Positions 1 through 5,716 of a stretch of DNA of 5,866 bases are shown here, piece by piece. The stretch covers positions 1-5,866 of the forward strand of contig CALGNG010000191.1 in the NCBI GenBank assembly GCA_937958735.1. Reading direction: 5' to 3'. Position 1 is the stretch's first letter; each line of letters begins with the position of its first letter. The notes beneath the pieces are model-generated. The model saw nothing but the letters and a program-made list of their open reading frames with translations, searched no databases and had not been told where the DNA came from. The DNA is from an uncultured Aquimarina sp. (lineage in GTDB: Bacteria > Bacteroidota > Bacteroidia > Flavobacteriales > Flavobacteriaceae). Position numbers and translations under genes: made by a program.

Positions 1-159
1 ATTTAATAATAGAATTATTCACTTACTTAATTGTTTGTGATACAATTTTAAGTATAAATATCCGTATAACCAAAAAAAACAAGCTTTCATCGATAAAAAA
101 ATGTTGTTTATCGAGACAAAAAATAATATTACAACCCACTAAATTTAAAATAAATTATC

Positions 160-167
160 TATTTTTG
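160..167 (+). promoter_or_regulatory. Likely -7 promoter box of the rpsF operon
   Basis: TATTTTTG fits the Bacteroidota -7 consensus TAnnTTTG exactly and is followed by CAG. It ends 33 bases before the rpsF ATG, which implies an AT-rich leader of roughly 25-30 bases. I see no clear TTTG -33 element at the usual distance. The DNA before it (1-159) holds no gene I can support, only a weak 8-bp hairpin at 90-114. Confidence 0.6.
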
Positions 168-200
168 CAGACTTAATAAATTTATATAAAATTATATTTT

Positions 201-539
201 ATGAACCATTATGAAACTGTTTTCATTTTGAATCCCGTTTTATCTGATGATCAGGTAAAGGAGACAGTTAAGAAGTTCGAAGACATCTTAGCTGAAGAAG
301 GATCTAAAATGATCTCTAAAGAAAACTGGGGGTTAAAAAAATTAGCTTACCCTATTCAGCACAAAAAAAGTGGCTTTTATCACTTGTTTGAGTATACTGT
401 AGCTGGAGAAGCTATAGATAAATTAGAATTGCAATTTAGACGCGACGAGCGTATAATGCGTTATTTAACAGTAAGTTTAGATAAGCACGCAATTTCTTGG
501 GCAGAAAGAAGAAGAGTTAAACTTAAACAAAAAGCATAA
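201..539 (+). CDS. rpsF: 30S ribosomal protein bS6
   Basis: This encodes bS6, a small-subunit protein that binds 16S rRNA in the platform as a heterodimer with bS18. The 112-residue length is normal for the family. Recognisable features are the N-terminal strand MNHYETVFILNP, the WGLKKLAYPI block at residues 43-52, and FRRDERIMRYLTV at 79-91, matching the conserved end of the ferredoxin-like fold. The C-terminus is basic (AERRRVKLKQKA) and lacks the glutamate-rich tail that RimK extends in enterobacteria. The ATG at 201 aligns with the family N-terminus. No Shine-Dalgarno precedes it; the leader is nearly all A and T. It is the first gene of an operon with rpsR, which starts three bases after the stop, and rplI. 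Confidence 0.97.
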   Translation: MNHYETVFILNPVLSDDQVKETVKKFEDILAEEGSKMISKENWGLKKLAYPIQHKKSGFYHLFEYTVAGEAIDKLELQFRRDERIMRYLTVSLDKHAISWAERRRVKLKQKA

Positions 540-542
540 GTT

Positions 543-839
543 ATGGCATCTATCGAACAACAAGCAAAAGGAAAAAAAGACGGAGAAATCAGATATTTAA
601 CTCCATTAAATATCGATACGTCTAAAGATAAAAAATATTGTCGTTTTCAAAAATCAGGTATCAAGTACGTGGATTATAAAAATCCAGACTGGCTATTAGG
701 TTTCTTAAACGAGCAAGGTAAAATTTTACCAAGAAGATTAACTGGAACTTCTTTAAAATTCCAAAGAAAAGTAAGCGTAGCAGTAAAAAGAGCAAGACAC
801 CTTGCCTTATTACCATATGTTGCCGATTTAATGAAATAA
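543..839 (+). CDS. rpsR: 30S ribosomal protein bS18
   Basis: This encodes bS18, the partner of bS6 on the 30S platform. The 98-residue protein has the Bacteroidota form, with an N-terminal extension of about 30 residues before the conserved core. The core begins at [18 protein letters not shown] (residues 30-47) and continues through [17 protein letters not shown] (54-70) to [13 protein letters not shown] (80-92). C33 is the only cysteine, so this is not a zinc-binding C+ version. It starts three bases after the rpsF stop, which suggests translational coupling, and no Shine-Dalgarno fits in the gap. In Flavobacterium ribosomes bS18 is known to help form the pocket that holds the 3' end of 16S rRNA, together with bS6 and bS21. 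Confidence 0.97.
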   Translation: MASIEQQAKGKKDGEIRYLTPLNIDTSKDKKYCRFQKSGIKYVDYKNPDWLLGFLNEQGKILPRRLTGTSLKFQRKVSVAVKRARHLALLPYVADLMK

Positions 840-855
840 TAACGATCCCGAACAA

Positions 856-1311
856 ATGGAACTTATATTAAAGAAAGACGTTGAGAATCTAGGATTCGCA
901 GACGACGTAGTAGAAGTGAAAAACGGTTACGGGCGTAACTTTTTAATCCCTCAAGGAGTAGCAGTTTTAGCTACTGCTTCTGCAAAAAAAGTACTTGCCG
1001 AAAACTTAAAGCAACGCGCTTACAAAGAACAAAAACAGGTAGCCGATGCACAAGCACAAGCAGACAAAGTAGCTAGTTTTAATATTAAAATTACTGCAAA
1101 ATCTGGTGCTGGTAACAAATTATTTGGATCTATTAGTAACGCAGACCTAGCAGAAGCTTTTGCTAAAGAAGGCGTAACAGTAGAAAAGAAGTTTATTACT
1201 ATTGCTGGTGGAACCATAAAACGCCTAGGAACTTACGAAGCTTCTGTACGTTTCCACAGAAGTGTAGTAAGTAAAGTTAACTTTGAAATTATTACAGAAA
1301 AAGGAGCTTAA
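856..1311 (+). CDS. rplI: 50S ribosomal protein bL9
   Basis: This encodes bL9, the elongated large-subunit protein that binds 23S rRNA near the base of the L1 stalk and helps maintain reading frame. The length, 151 residues, is normal. The N-terminal rRNA-binding domain carries VVEVKNGYGRNFLIPQGVA (residues 18-36). It is followed by the long connecting helix, rich in Ala, Gln and Lys (about 41-72). The C-terminal domain has the GNKLFGSIS block (86-94) and the conserved KRLGTYEASVRFH segment (122-134). The start lies 16 bases after the rpsR stop, with no Shine-Dalgarno. It is the last gene of the ribosomal operon and is followed within 30 bases by an intrinsic terminator. Confidence 0.97.
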   Translation: MELILKKDVENLGFADDVVEVKNGYGRNFLIPQGVAVLATASAKKVLAENLKQRAYKEQKQVADAQAQADKVASFNIKITAKSGAGNKLFGSISNADLAEAFAKEGVTVEKKFITIAGGTIKRLGTYEASVRFHRSVVSKVNFEIITEKGA

Positions 1312-1337
1312 TTCTTTTATCCGTATTAGAAATACTT

Positions 1338-1371
1338 AAAAGGCCATCCTTACAGATGGTCTTTTTTTTTT
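1338..1371 (+). terminator. Intrinsic terminator of rpsF-rpsR-rplI
   Basis: The core stem GGCCATC (1342-1348) pairs with GATGGTC (1355-1361), with one G-U wobble and a six-base loop (CTTACA). A-T pairs extend the stem outward at 1338-1341, and a run of ten Ts (1362-1371) follows. It lies just after the rplI stop and faces the right way to end the operon. Confidence 0.92.
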
Positions 1372-1500
1372 ACAAAACATTAAAACAATACCTCTCCACA
1401 ACAAAACAAACATCCACTTTCTTAATCACACTAATCCACAACCTTTAGATCAAAAAAACTACAATTAGACACTCCATCCACTCTACACTTAACACACTAT
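1372..1500 (+). other. G-depleted, C-rich intergenic tract
   Basis: By hand count, bases 1371-1500 contain about 40 C and only 2 G on the + strand, the rest being A and T. The C residues are spread evenly, often as TC, CC or AC steps. There is no open reading frame of note and no strong hairpin. A transcript passing the rplI terminator would be unstructured, C-rich RNA, the composition that Rho prefers. Whether it serves as a Rho loading site is inference only. Confidence 0.5.
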
Positions 1501-1556
1501 TGCATTTTATAAAAGAATAGCCCTAGTTAACCACACCTTTAATCAGATAAAATAAT

Positions 1557-1564
1557 TATTTTTG
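1557..1564 (+). promoter_or_regulatory. Likely -7 promoter box of the 1584-2063 gene
   Basis: TATTTTTG matches the TAnnTTTG consensus exactly and is identical to the box upstream of rpsF. It ends 19 bases before the GTG start, so the leader would be short, around 12-14 bases. A TTTA at 1538-1541 is the only -33-like element nearby, and its spacing (15 bases) is shorter than usual. Confidence 0.55.
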
Positions 1565-1583
1565 TGCTCTTAAAAATTAAATT

Positions 1584-2063
1584 GTGAAGTACGCCAGATT
1601 AAGTAAAGAACAACTAGAAGAATTACACCAAGAATTTATTAATTTCTTAGCAACACAATCTATAGATGCCGAAGAATGGGCTAAACTAAAGACCGAAAAA
1701 CCAGAAGTTGCCGAAGCCGAAATTGATGTATTTAGTGATATGATATGGGAAGGCGTTTTAACTAAAGTTACCCATTTAGAACACTTTTCTAAAGATCAAA
1801 TACACCTATTTTATCTTACTGCAGAAAAAATGCACTTAATAGCCATTAAAGTTAAAAATCCAGAAATAGATTTATTAACCGACAAAGGATATACTTGGCT
1901 ACAAAACAATTTACTGGACGACACTGTAAATTTCTTTAACGCTACCAAAGACTATAACGCAGACAAAAACCTAGACAAGTTTAATCTAATAAAAGAAGGC
2001 GCACAAATTACCAAAGGCAACCTCTATAATTACTTTGCTAAACTATTAGACAACAAAAAATAA
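1584..2063 (+). CDS. Conserved flavobacterial protein of unknown function (DUF6495-like)
   Basis: This 159-residue protein has no known function. From memory it resembles the DUF6495 family of Bacteroidota, whose members begin with a similar MKYARLTKEQ...INFLATQSI segment; I could not check this by search. It is acidic, apparently soluble and largely helical, with no signal peptide, membrane segment or recognisable catalytic motif. The best-conserved-looking stretches are residues 1-27 and the EIDVFSDMIWEGVLTKVTHLEHFSKDQI region (about 46-73). The start must be GTG at 1584: an in-frame TAA lies at 1578-1580, and the next in-frame ATG falls inside the DVFSDMIWEG block. It stands alone between the ribosomal operon and mdh, with its own likely promoter, so the neighbours give no strong hint of its role. 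Confidence 0.85.
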   Translation: MKYARLSKEQLEELHQEFINFLATQSIDAEEWAKLKTEKPEVAEAEIDVFSDMIWEGVLTKVTHLEHFSKDQIHLFYLTAEKMHLIAIKVKNPEIDLLTDKGYTWLQNNLLDDTVNFFNATKDYNADKNLDKFNLIKEGAQITKGNLYNYFAKLLDNKK

Positions 2064-2086
2064 ACCCTACAAAAAGCCATTACAAA

Positions 2087-2106
2087 AAAGGCTATATAAT
2101 AGCTTT
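2087..2106. terminator. Possible weak terminator hairpin after the 1584-2063 gene
   Basis: AAGGCTAT (2088-2095) pairs with ATAGCTTT (2099-2106) through a three-base loop, with one G-U wobble. On the + strand only a short TTT inside the stem and a mixed AT-rich stretch follow. On the - strand a six-T run follows the stem directly (2085-2090 region), so the signal looks better in that direction. It is the only candidate for ending the upstream gene. Confidence 0.4.
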
Positions 2107-2218
2107 AGTTGATTATTTCATAAATAATTAGACATCAAAATAAAAAATACTGACAAAATATTAATTTTATCCCTTTTTTATTTTTAAATTCTAACAGGCA
2201 ATAATGTATGAATATTTG

Positions 2219-2226
2219 TATTTTTA
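2219..2226 (+). promoter_or_regulatory. Candidate -7 box of mdh
   Basis: TATTTTTA followed by CAG differs by one base from the rpsF box and its flank (TATTTTTGCAG). It sits 30 bases before the mdh ATG, much like the spacing at rpsF. An overlapping alternative is AATATTTG at 2211-2218. No convincing -33 TTTG is visible for either. Confidence 0.4.
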
Positions 2227-2256
2227 CAGCCAATAATTCAATTAAAAAATAGAAAA

Positions 2257-3183
2257 ATGAAAGTAACTGTTGTAGGTGCTGGAGCTGTAGGAGCCAGTTG
2301 TGCAGAATATATTGCAATTAAAAATTTTGCGTCGGAAGTAGTAATTTTAGATATTAAAGAAGGCTATGCACAAGGTAAGGCAATGGATCTTATGCAAACC
2401 GCTTCTTTATTAAACTTTGACACCCAAATTACAGGTAGCACCAACGATTATGCAAAAACGGCTAACTCCGAGGTTGCAGTAATTACTTCTGGTATTCCAC
2501 GTAAACCTGGGATGACTCGTGAGGAGCTTATTGGTATTAATGCAGGAATTGTTAGACAAGTTTCCGAAAACTTAATTAAACACTCTCCAAACATTATTAT
2601 TATCGTAGTAAGTAACCCTATGGATACTATGACTTATTTGGTACACAAAACTACTGGGTTACCTAAACATAGAATTATCGGAATGGGTGGTGCATTAGAT
2701 AGCGCACGTTTCAAGTACCGTTTAGCAGAAGCTTTAGAAGCTCCAATTTCCGATATCGACGGTATGGTAATTGGCGGACATAGCGATAAAGGGATGTTAC
2801 CCCTAACACGTTTAGCTACTCGAAACAGTGTTAAAGCATCCGATTTTTTAACCAAAGAGCGTCTAGAACAAGTTGCTGCCGATACTAAAGTAGGAGGCGC
2901 TACTTTAACTGGATTATTAGGAACCTCCGCATGGTATGCACCAGGTGCAGCTGTTTCTTCTATGGTACAAGCTATTGCTTGCGACCAAAAGAAAATGTTC
3001 CCTTGTTCTGCTTTATTAGAAGGCGAATACGGAATGAAAAACATCTCTATTGGAGTACCTGTTATTTTAGGCAAAAACGGTATCGAAAAAATTATTGAAA
3101 TTGAATTAGATGCTGCCGAAAAAGCAAAACTAGTTGAAAGCACAGAAGGAGTACGCAAAACTAACCAATTGTTAGAATTATAA
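2257..3183 (+). CDS. mdh: Malate dehydrogenase, NAD-dependent, LDH-like type
   Basis: This catalyses the reversible NAD-linked oxidation of (S)-malate to oxaloacetate, the last step of the TCA cycle, in the cytoplasm. The 308-residue length fits the lactate/malate dehydrogenase family. The Rossmann motif GAGAVG is at residues 7-12, and D32 at the end of the second strand favours NAD over NADP. The active-site loop PRKPGMTR gives R82 and R88. R82 occupies the position that is Arg in malate and Gln in lactate dehydrogenases, so malate is the expected substrate. N120 (SNP), D148 and R151 (LDSAR), and the catalytic H175 (GGHSD) are all present. The start is ATG at 2257, preceded by an A-rich stretch without Shine-Dalgarno. 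It appears to be transcribed alone, with a strong terminator right after the stop. Confidence 0.97.
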   Translation: MKVTVVGAGAVGASCAEYIAIKNFASEVVILDIKEGYAQGKAMDLMQTASLLNFDTQITGSTNDYAKTANSEVAVITSGIPRKPGMTREELIGINAGIVRQVSENLIKHSPNIIIIVVSNPMDTMTYLVHKTTGLPKHRIIGMGGALDSARFKYRLAEALEAPISDIDGMVIGGHSDKGMLPLTRLATRNSVKASDFLTKERLEQVAADTKVGGATLTGLLGTSAWYAPGAAVSSMVQAIACDQKKMFPCSALLEGEYGMKNISIGVPVILGKNGIEKIIEIELDAAEKAKLVESTEGVRKTNQLLEL

Positions 3184-3204
3184 GCTACCCTTTTCAAAAT
3201 AAGT

Positions 3205-3231
3205 AAAAAGCCCCTCTTCGGGGCTTTTTTT
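3205..3231 (+). terminator. Intrinsic terminator of mdh
   Basis: AAAAAGCCCC (3205-3214) pairs with GGGGCTTTTT (3220-3229) around a five-base TCTTC loop, and the T run extends to 3231. The stem begins 21 bases after the mdh stop. The A run on the left arm would also allow some function on the - strand. Confidence 0.95.
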
Positions 3232-3260
3232 ATGACCCTACACAACAAACAGATCAAAAC

Positions 3261-3294
3261 AAAAATACTGCGAGGACACCCTCGCAGTATTTTT
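3261..3294 (-). terminator. Terminator of the TetR-ABC1 unit, probably bidirectional
   Basis: A perfect 15-bp stem, AAAAATACTGCGAGG (3261-3275) with its complement at 3280-3294, closes a four-base loop. Read on the - strand it lies 27 bases beyond the stop of the ABC1-family gene and ends in a T run. Its symmetry means it could also stop read-through from mdh, so this convergent gap holds two strong terminators 29 bases apart. Confidence 0.93.
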
Positions 3295-3321
3295 AAATAA
3301 CTCCTTATTTTCTAATAAAAA

Positions 3322-4629
3322 CTACACGTAATTCTTATAATTATGCACTTCTATTTTTGCTTTTAAATCGTGAAGTAAATTAAACAATCCAAAAAAGGTC
3401 CTGTTTAAATACAAAAAATGCTTACTACCCCTACTTCCATTCATCTTACGCAGTTCCTTATCATTAGAATACTTTTCACTTAAATCGGTAATTTGATCCC
3501 AGAAATCTTCGTTAGAAAAATCAAACGTATCTCCATGGAAAGGAGAAGTAAACAAGGATAACATTTCGTGGAATAATTCCGAAAAGAATTTAATTTCTTT
3601 ATCCGTATCGTTTTCCAACAAAATCTCTAGCTCGTACATCTTAGCCTTAAAAAAAGCTGGATTATTAATATTTTCTATATTTGCCAATTCAAAATAGGGC
3701 GTATAAAACTCTAAAGGCACTTGTTTTATACATCCAAAATCTATAGCTATAAGATTATGGTCTTGATCTATTAAAAAGTTACCTGGATGCGGGTCGGCAT
3801 GTACCGCTTTTAAAATATGCATTTGGTACATATAAAAATCCCACAAAGCCTGTCCTATTTTATTCCCTTCGCCTTGAGCAAATCCTTTATCTGTAAATTC
3901 ACTAAGATGTATACCATCCATCCAATCCATAGTAATAATCCTATCAGAAGAGTATGGTTCGTAATATTTGGGAAATTTTAGATTGGGGATATTAGCACAA
4001 GCTTGGGTAATTTCTTTACTCTGCTTTATCTCTAAGATATAATCGGTTTCTTCTAATAGTTTACCTTCTATTTCCTTGAAGTACTTATCGGTATCTTGTC
4101 CTTGCATGTTAAACATTCTAACAGCGATGGGTTTAACCATCGCTAAGTCAGAACTGATACTGTCTGCTACACCTGGATATTGGATTTTCACAGCAAGTTT
4201 TTTCCCATCTTTTTCAGCTTTATGCACTTGGCCAATACTGGCCGCATTTACTGATTGGCTTGCAAACATATCAAAAATATCTTCGGGATATTTCCCGAAA
4301 TATGTCTTAAATGTTTTTCTAACCAAAGGGGCCGAAAGCGGAGGTACGCTAAACTGAGCCAGAGAAAATCGTTCTACATAAGCCTTAGGTAATAAGCTCT
4401 TTTCCATAGAAAGCATTTGGGCTACCTTTAAAGCACTCCCTTTTAAGCTTTTTAAACCATCATAAATATCGGCGGCATTTTCTTGATTTAGCTCATCTTT
4501 ATTTAGACTTGGATTTACGGCTTTTTTACCAAAATACTTAAGGTAATTTCCTCCTACTTTAACACCAGTTTTTACTAACTCTGTTGTTCTTCCCAACTTT
4601 GATGTGGGTATTCTGTCTATCGTCTTCAT
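3322..4629 (-). CDS. ABC1/AarF/UbiB-family atypical protein kinase-like protein
   Basis: This 435-residue protein belongs to the ABC1 (AarF/UbiB/COQ8) family of atypical kinases and ATPases, several of which support quinone biosynthesis or lipid homeostasis. Its substrate is unknown. Motifs in order: the KxGQ-like segment as KVAQ (68-71), the alanine-rich loop as NAASIGQVH (128-136), the ATP-contacting lysine K148 in LAVKIQYPG, the ExD-like EETDY (193-197), the catalytic HADPHPGN (277-284), and the metal-binding D297 in IDFG. The core is complete, so activity is plausible, but KxGQ has Ala for Gly and the first alanine of the loop is Asn. I see no obvious C-terminal membrane helix like those of E. 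coli UbiB. The ATG at 4629 lies 12 bases after the TetR-like gene; an AAGGA is only three bases upstream, too close for normal Shine-Dalgarno use. Co-transcription is likely. Confidence 0.93.
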   Translation of the reverse strand: MKTIDRIPTSKLGRTTELVKTGVKVGGNYLKYFGKKAVNPSLNKDELNQENAADIYDGLKSLKGSALKVAQMLSMEKSLLPKAYVERFSLAQFSVPPLSAPLVRKTFKTYFGKYPEDIFDMFASQSVNAASIGQVHKAEKDGKKLAVKIQYPGVADSISSDLAMVKPIAVRMFNMQGQDTDKYFKEIEGKLLEETDYILEIKQSKEITQACANIPNLKFPKYYEPYSSDRIITMDWMDGIHLSEFTDKGFAQGEGNKIGQALWDFYMYQMHILKAVHADPHPGNFLIDQDHNLIAIDFGCIKQVPLEFYTPYFELANIENINNPAFFKAKMYELEILLENDTDKEIKFFSELFHEMLSLFTSPFHGDTFDFSNEDFWDQITDLSEKYSNDKELRKMNGSRGSKHFLYLNRTFFGLFNLLHDLKAKIEVHNYKNYV

Positions 4630-4641
4630 ATATCCTTACAA

Positions 4642-5304
4642 TTAACTGGTCATTTTTTCTTTCCAAAGAAACTTTCCTAAGTCTATAATACTATCTAAAG
4701 GCGTATTATCAAAAACATCAAATACCGTATTTACCGATTTTTCTATAGCTATATCCGTTTTTTCGAATGCAGGCGACTCGTCCTCCACCCAAAACTTAAG
4801 CAAAAGTAAAAACTGTATCCAAACCGCTTCCGAGATTACTCTAACTGGTTTCTTTGTTATTTTTAACTTCTTAGCCTCGTTACCATCGTTTGCCAAATCT
4901 GCACCAAAGTCTTTAATCTTTGCCCTTAACTTAGTTAATTGCTTTAGGTTTTTAAGCGGCTCCTTATCCATTTTTAAAGCCACCAACACATAACTCCTGT
5001 TTGCCGTTAACAACTCGAAAAAGGTGTAATAAAAAGTAAGCAGCTTATCCCTGTTGGTAAAAGAATTAAATTCGGAATTTTCCAACAACAAGCCTTCTAC
5101 GATTAAATAAAAATCGGCCCAAATTATCTTTTTCAACCCTTCTAGACTACCAAAATGCTGATAAAATTCGGACTCCTCAAAGCCCTGATCTTTACAAAAC
5201 GAAAACACACTCTGAGGCACTTCTTTTAACAGCACATGCTCCATGTAAGCAGTAACAATTAATGCTCTTACATCTTTTTCTTCGGTAATTTTATCTGTTT
5301 CCAT
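4642..5304 (-). CDS. TetR-like transcriptional regulator upstream of the ABC1 gene
   Basis: This 220-residue, helix-rich protein has the layout of a TetR regulator. The N-terminal helix-turn-helix region is at about residues 11-60 and ends in FYQHFGSLEGLKKII (47-61), matching the family's usual FY.HF.SKE.L. A larger C-terminal helical domain (about 80-218) presumably binds a ligand and dimerises. The putative recognition helix is acidic (GFEESEFYQHF) and lacks the basic residues common in TetR proteins, so DNA binding is less certain than usual. I chose ATG at 5304; a TTG two codons upstream (5310) is the only longer option. It is the first gene of a two-gene unit with the ABC1-family kinase-like gene, which suggests that it regulates or works with it. 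An inverted repeat about 54 bases upstream could be its operator. Confidence 0.85.
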   Translation of the reverse strand: METDKITEEKDVRALIVTAYMEHVLLKEVPQSVFSFCKDQGFEESEFYQHFGSLEGLKKIIWADFYLIVEGLLLENSEFNSFTNRDKLLTFYYTFFELLTANRSYVLVALKMDKEPLKNLKQLTKLRAKIKDFGADLANDGNEAKKLKITKKPVRVISEAVWIQFLLLLKFWVEDESPAFEKTDIAIEKSVNTVFDVFDNTPLDSIIDLGKFLWKEKMTS

Positions 5305-5322
5305 AATCAAATCGTTTAATAG

Positions 5323-5354
5323 TAAAGGTACAACCTGTTTAATCTTTTTGTAAA
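5323..5354 (-). promoter_or_regulatory. Candidate promoter of the TetR-ABC1 unit
   Basis: On the - strand TACCTTTA (5330 down to 5323) is one base from TAnnTTTG, and TTTA (5354 to 5351) sits 20 bases upstream, one base from the TTTG -33 element. The predicted start point is a little over ten bases before the ATG at 5304. Both boxes are imperfect, so this remains tentative. Confidence 0.35.
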
Positions 5355-5357
5355 AAA

Positions 5358-5386
5358 ACTAAACAAAATATTTGTTAAAGTTTAGT
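5358..5386. promoter_or_regulatory. Inverted repeat, possible TetR operator
   Basis: ACTAAAC (5358-5364) and GTTTAGT (5380-5386) form perfect 7-bp arms 15 bases apart. A second, offset palindrome, AACAAA-ATA-TTTGTT (5362-5376), lies inside. The repeat abuts the candidate -33 element of the TetR-like gene, where a self-regulating repressor might bind. Binding is inferred from position only. Confidence 0.45.
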
Positions 5387-5576
5387 CGAAAAAAAAGTGA
5401 ATTTCTTATATAAAATCTACCTTATAAATACTCCAAACCATTTCTGCATATCGTATAAATAGAAATCTAGATTAGATCGAATTACACCATCTTTTTTTCT
5501 AACCCTATTTTATTTTTCACAAATACCTAAGTTATAAAAAAAACTATAAGCAAATCCTCTAACCTTAATTAGTATT

Positions 5577-5618
5577 AAAAATGCCAATAAAGCAATCTTA
5601 AGTTTTATTGGCATTTTT
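5577..5618. terminator. Terminator-like hairpin in a divergent region
   Basis: AAAAATGCCAATAAA (5577-5591) pairs perfectly over 15 bp with 5604-5618, around a 12-base loop that contains CTTAAG. The outer arms give a T run on either strand, so it could work in both directions. No recognised gene points into it from the left, and htpG starts 99 bases to its right and runs away from it. Confidence 0.75.
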
Positions 5619-5632
5619 ACACAAAACAAAAT

Positions 5633-5671
5633 TGACACTTTGTCATATTTAACGTAGTGGTATTTTTTTTG
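5633..5671 (+). promoter_or_regulatory. Candidate htpG promoter with TGACA-N3-TGTCA palindrome
   Basis: TGACA (5633-5637) and TGTCA (5641-5645) form a perfect inverted repeat with a three-base spacer. A TTTG (5639-5642) within it could be the -33 element. The T-rich TATTTTTTTTG at 5661-5671 offers a -7 box, either TATTTTTT 18 bases downstream or TTTTTTTG 21 bases downstream. The ATG follows about 45 bases later. A repressor bound to the palindrome would cover the -33 element. No CIRCE (HrcA) site is visible. Confidence 0.45.
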
Positions 5672-5716
5672 ACTGTAGTCTAGTATAAAAATTTAATAAT
5701 ATAAACTTATATAATT

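Larger units (their letters stand above)
5305..5716. other. Divergent intergenic region between the TetR-like gene and htpG
   Basis: This 412-base AT-rich stretch has no protein-coding gene I can support. It holds the leftward promoter and a likely operator of the TetR-like gene (5323-5386), about 190 bases with nothing clear (5387-5576), a strong terminator-like hairpin (5577-5618), and the rightward htpG promoter with a short palindrome (5633-5671). It is long for a divergent gap in this compact window, which leaves room for a small RNA. Confidence 0.7.

Noticed and set aside
90..114. An 8-bp hairpin TCGATAAA/TTTATCGA upstream of rpsF, considered as an S6:S18 autoregulatory leader motif or a terminator.
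   Set aside because: It lies upstream of the likely -7 box at 160-167, so it would not be in the rpsF mRNA. It has no T run directly after it on either strand, and I see no S6:S18-type conserved bulge.
2257..3183. Lactate dehydrogenase as an alternative identity for the mdh gene.
   Set aside because: The substrate loop carries Arg (PRKPGMTR) where lactate dehydrogenases have Gln, which favours malate/oxaloacetate.
2634..3257. A 207-codon open frame on the - strand inside mdh.
   Set aside because: It lies opposite a fully convincing malate dehydrogenase, its translation resembles no family I know, and it crosses the mdh terminator. It is a shadow of the real gene.
4076..4357. A 93-codon open frame on the + strand opposite the ABC1-family gene.
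   Set aside because: It is antisense to conserved kinase motifs and has no promoter or recognisable protein features.
5387..5576. A small protein gene in the long divergent gap.
   Set aside because: On the + strand I found no ATG that opens a frame of useful length; the one at 5581 gives only six codons.
5671..5680. A short palindrome GACT-GT-AGTC downstream of the htpG -7 box.
   Set aside because: Four-base arms are too short to stand out from chance in this DNA.
5619..5716. A CIRCE element (HrcA site) before htpG.
   Set aside because: No TTAGCACTC/GAGTGCTAA-like arms are present; only the unrelated TGACA/TGTCA repeat is seen.
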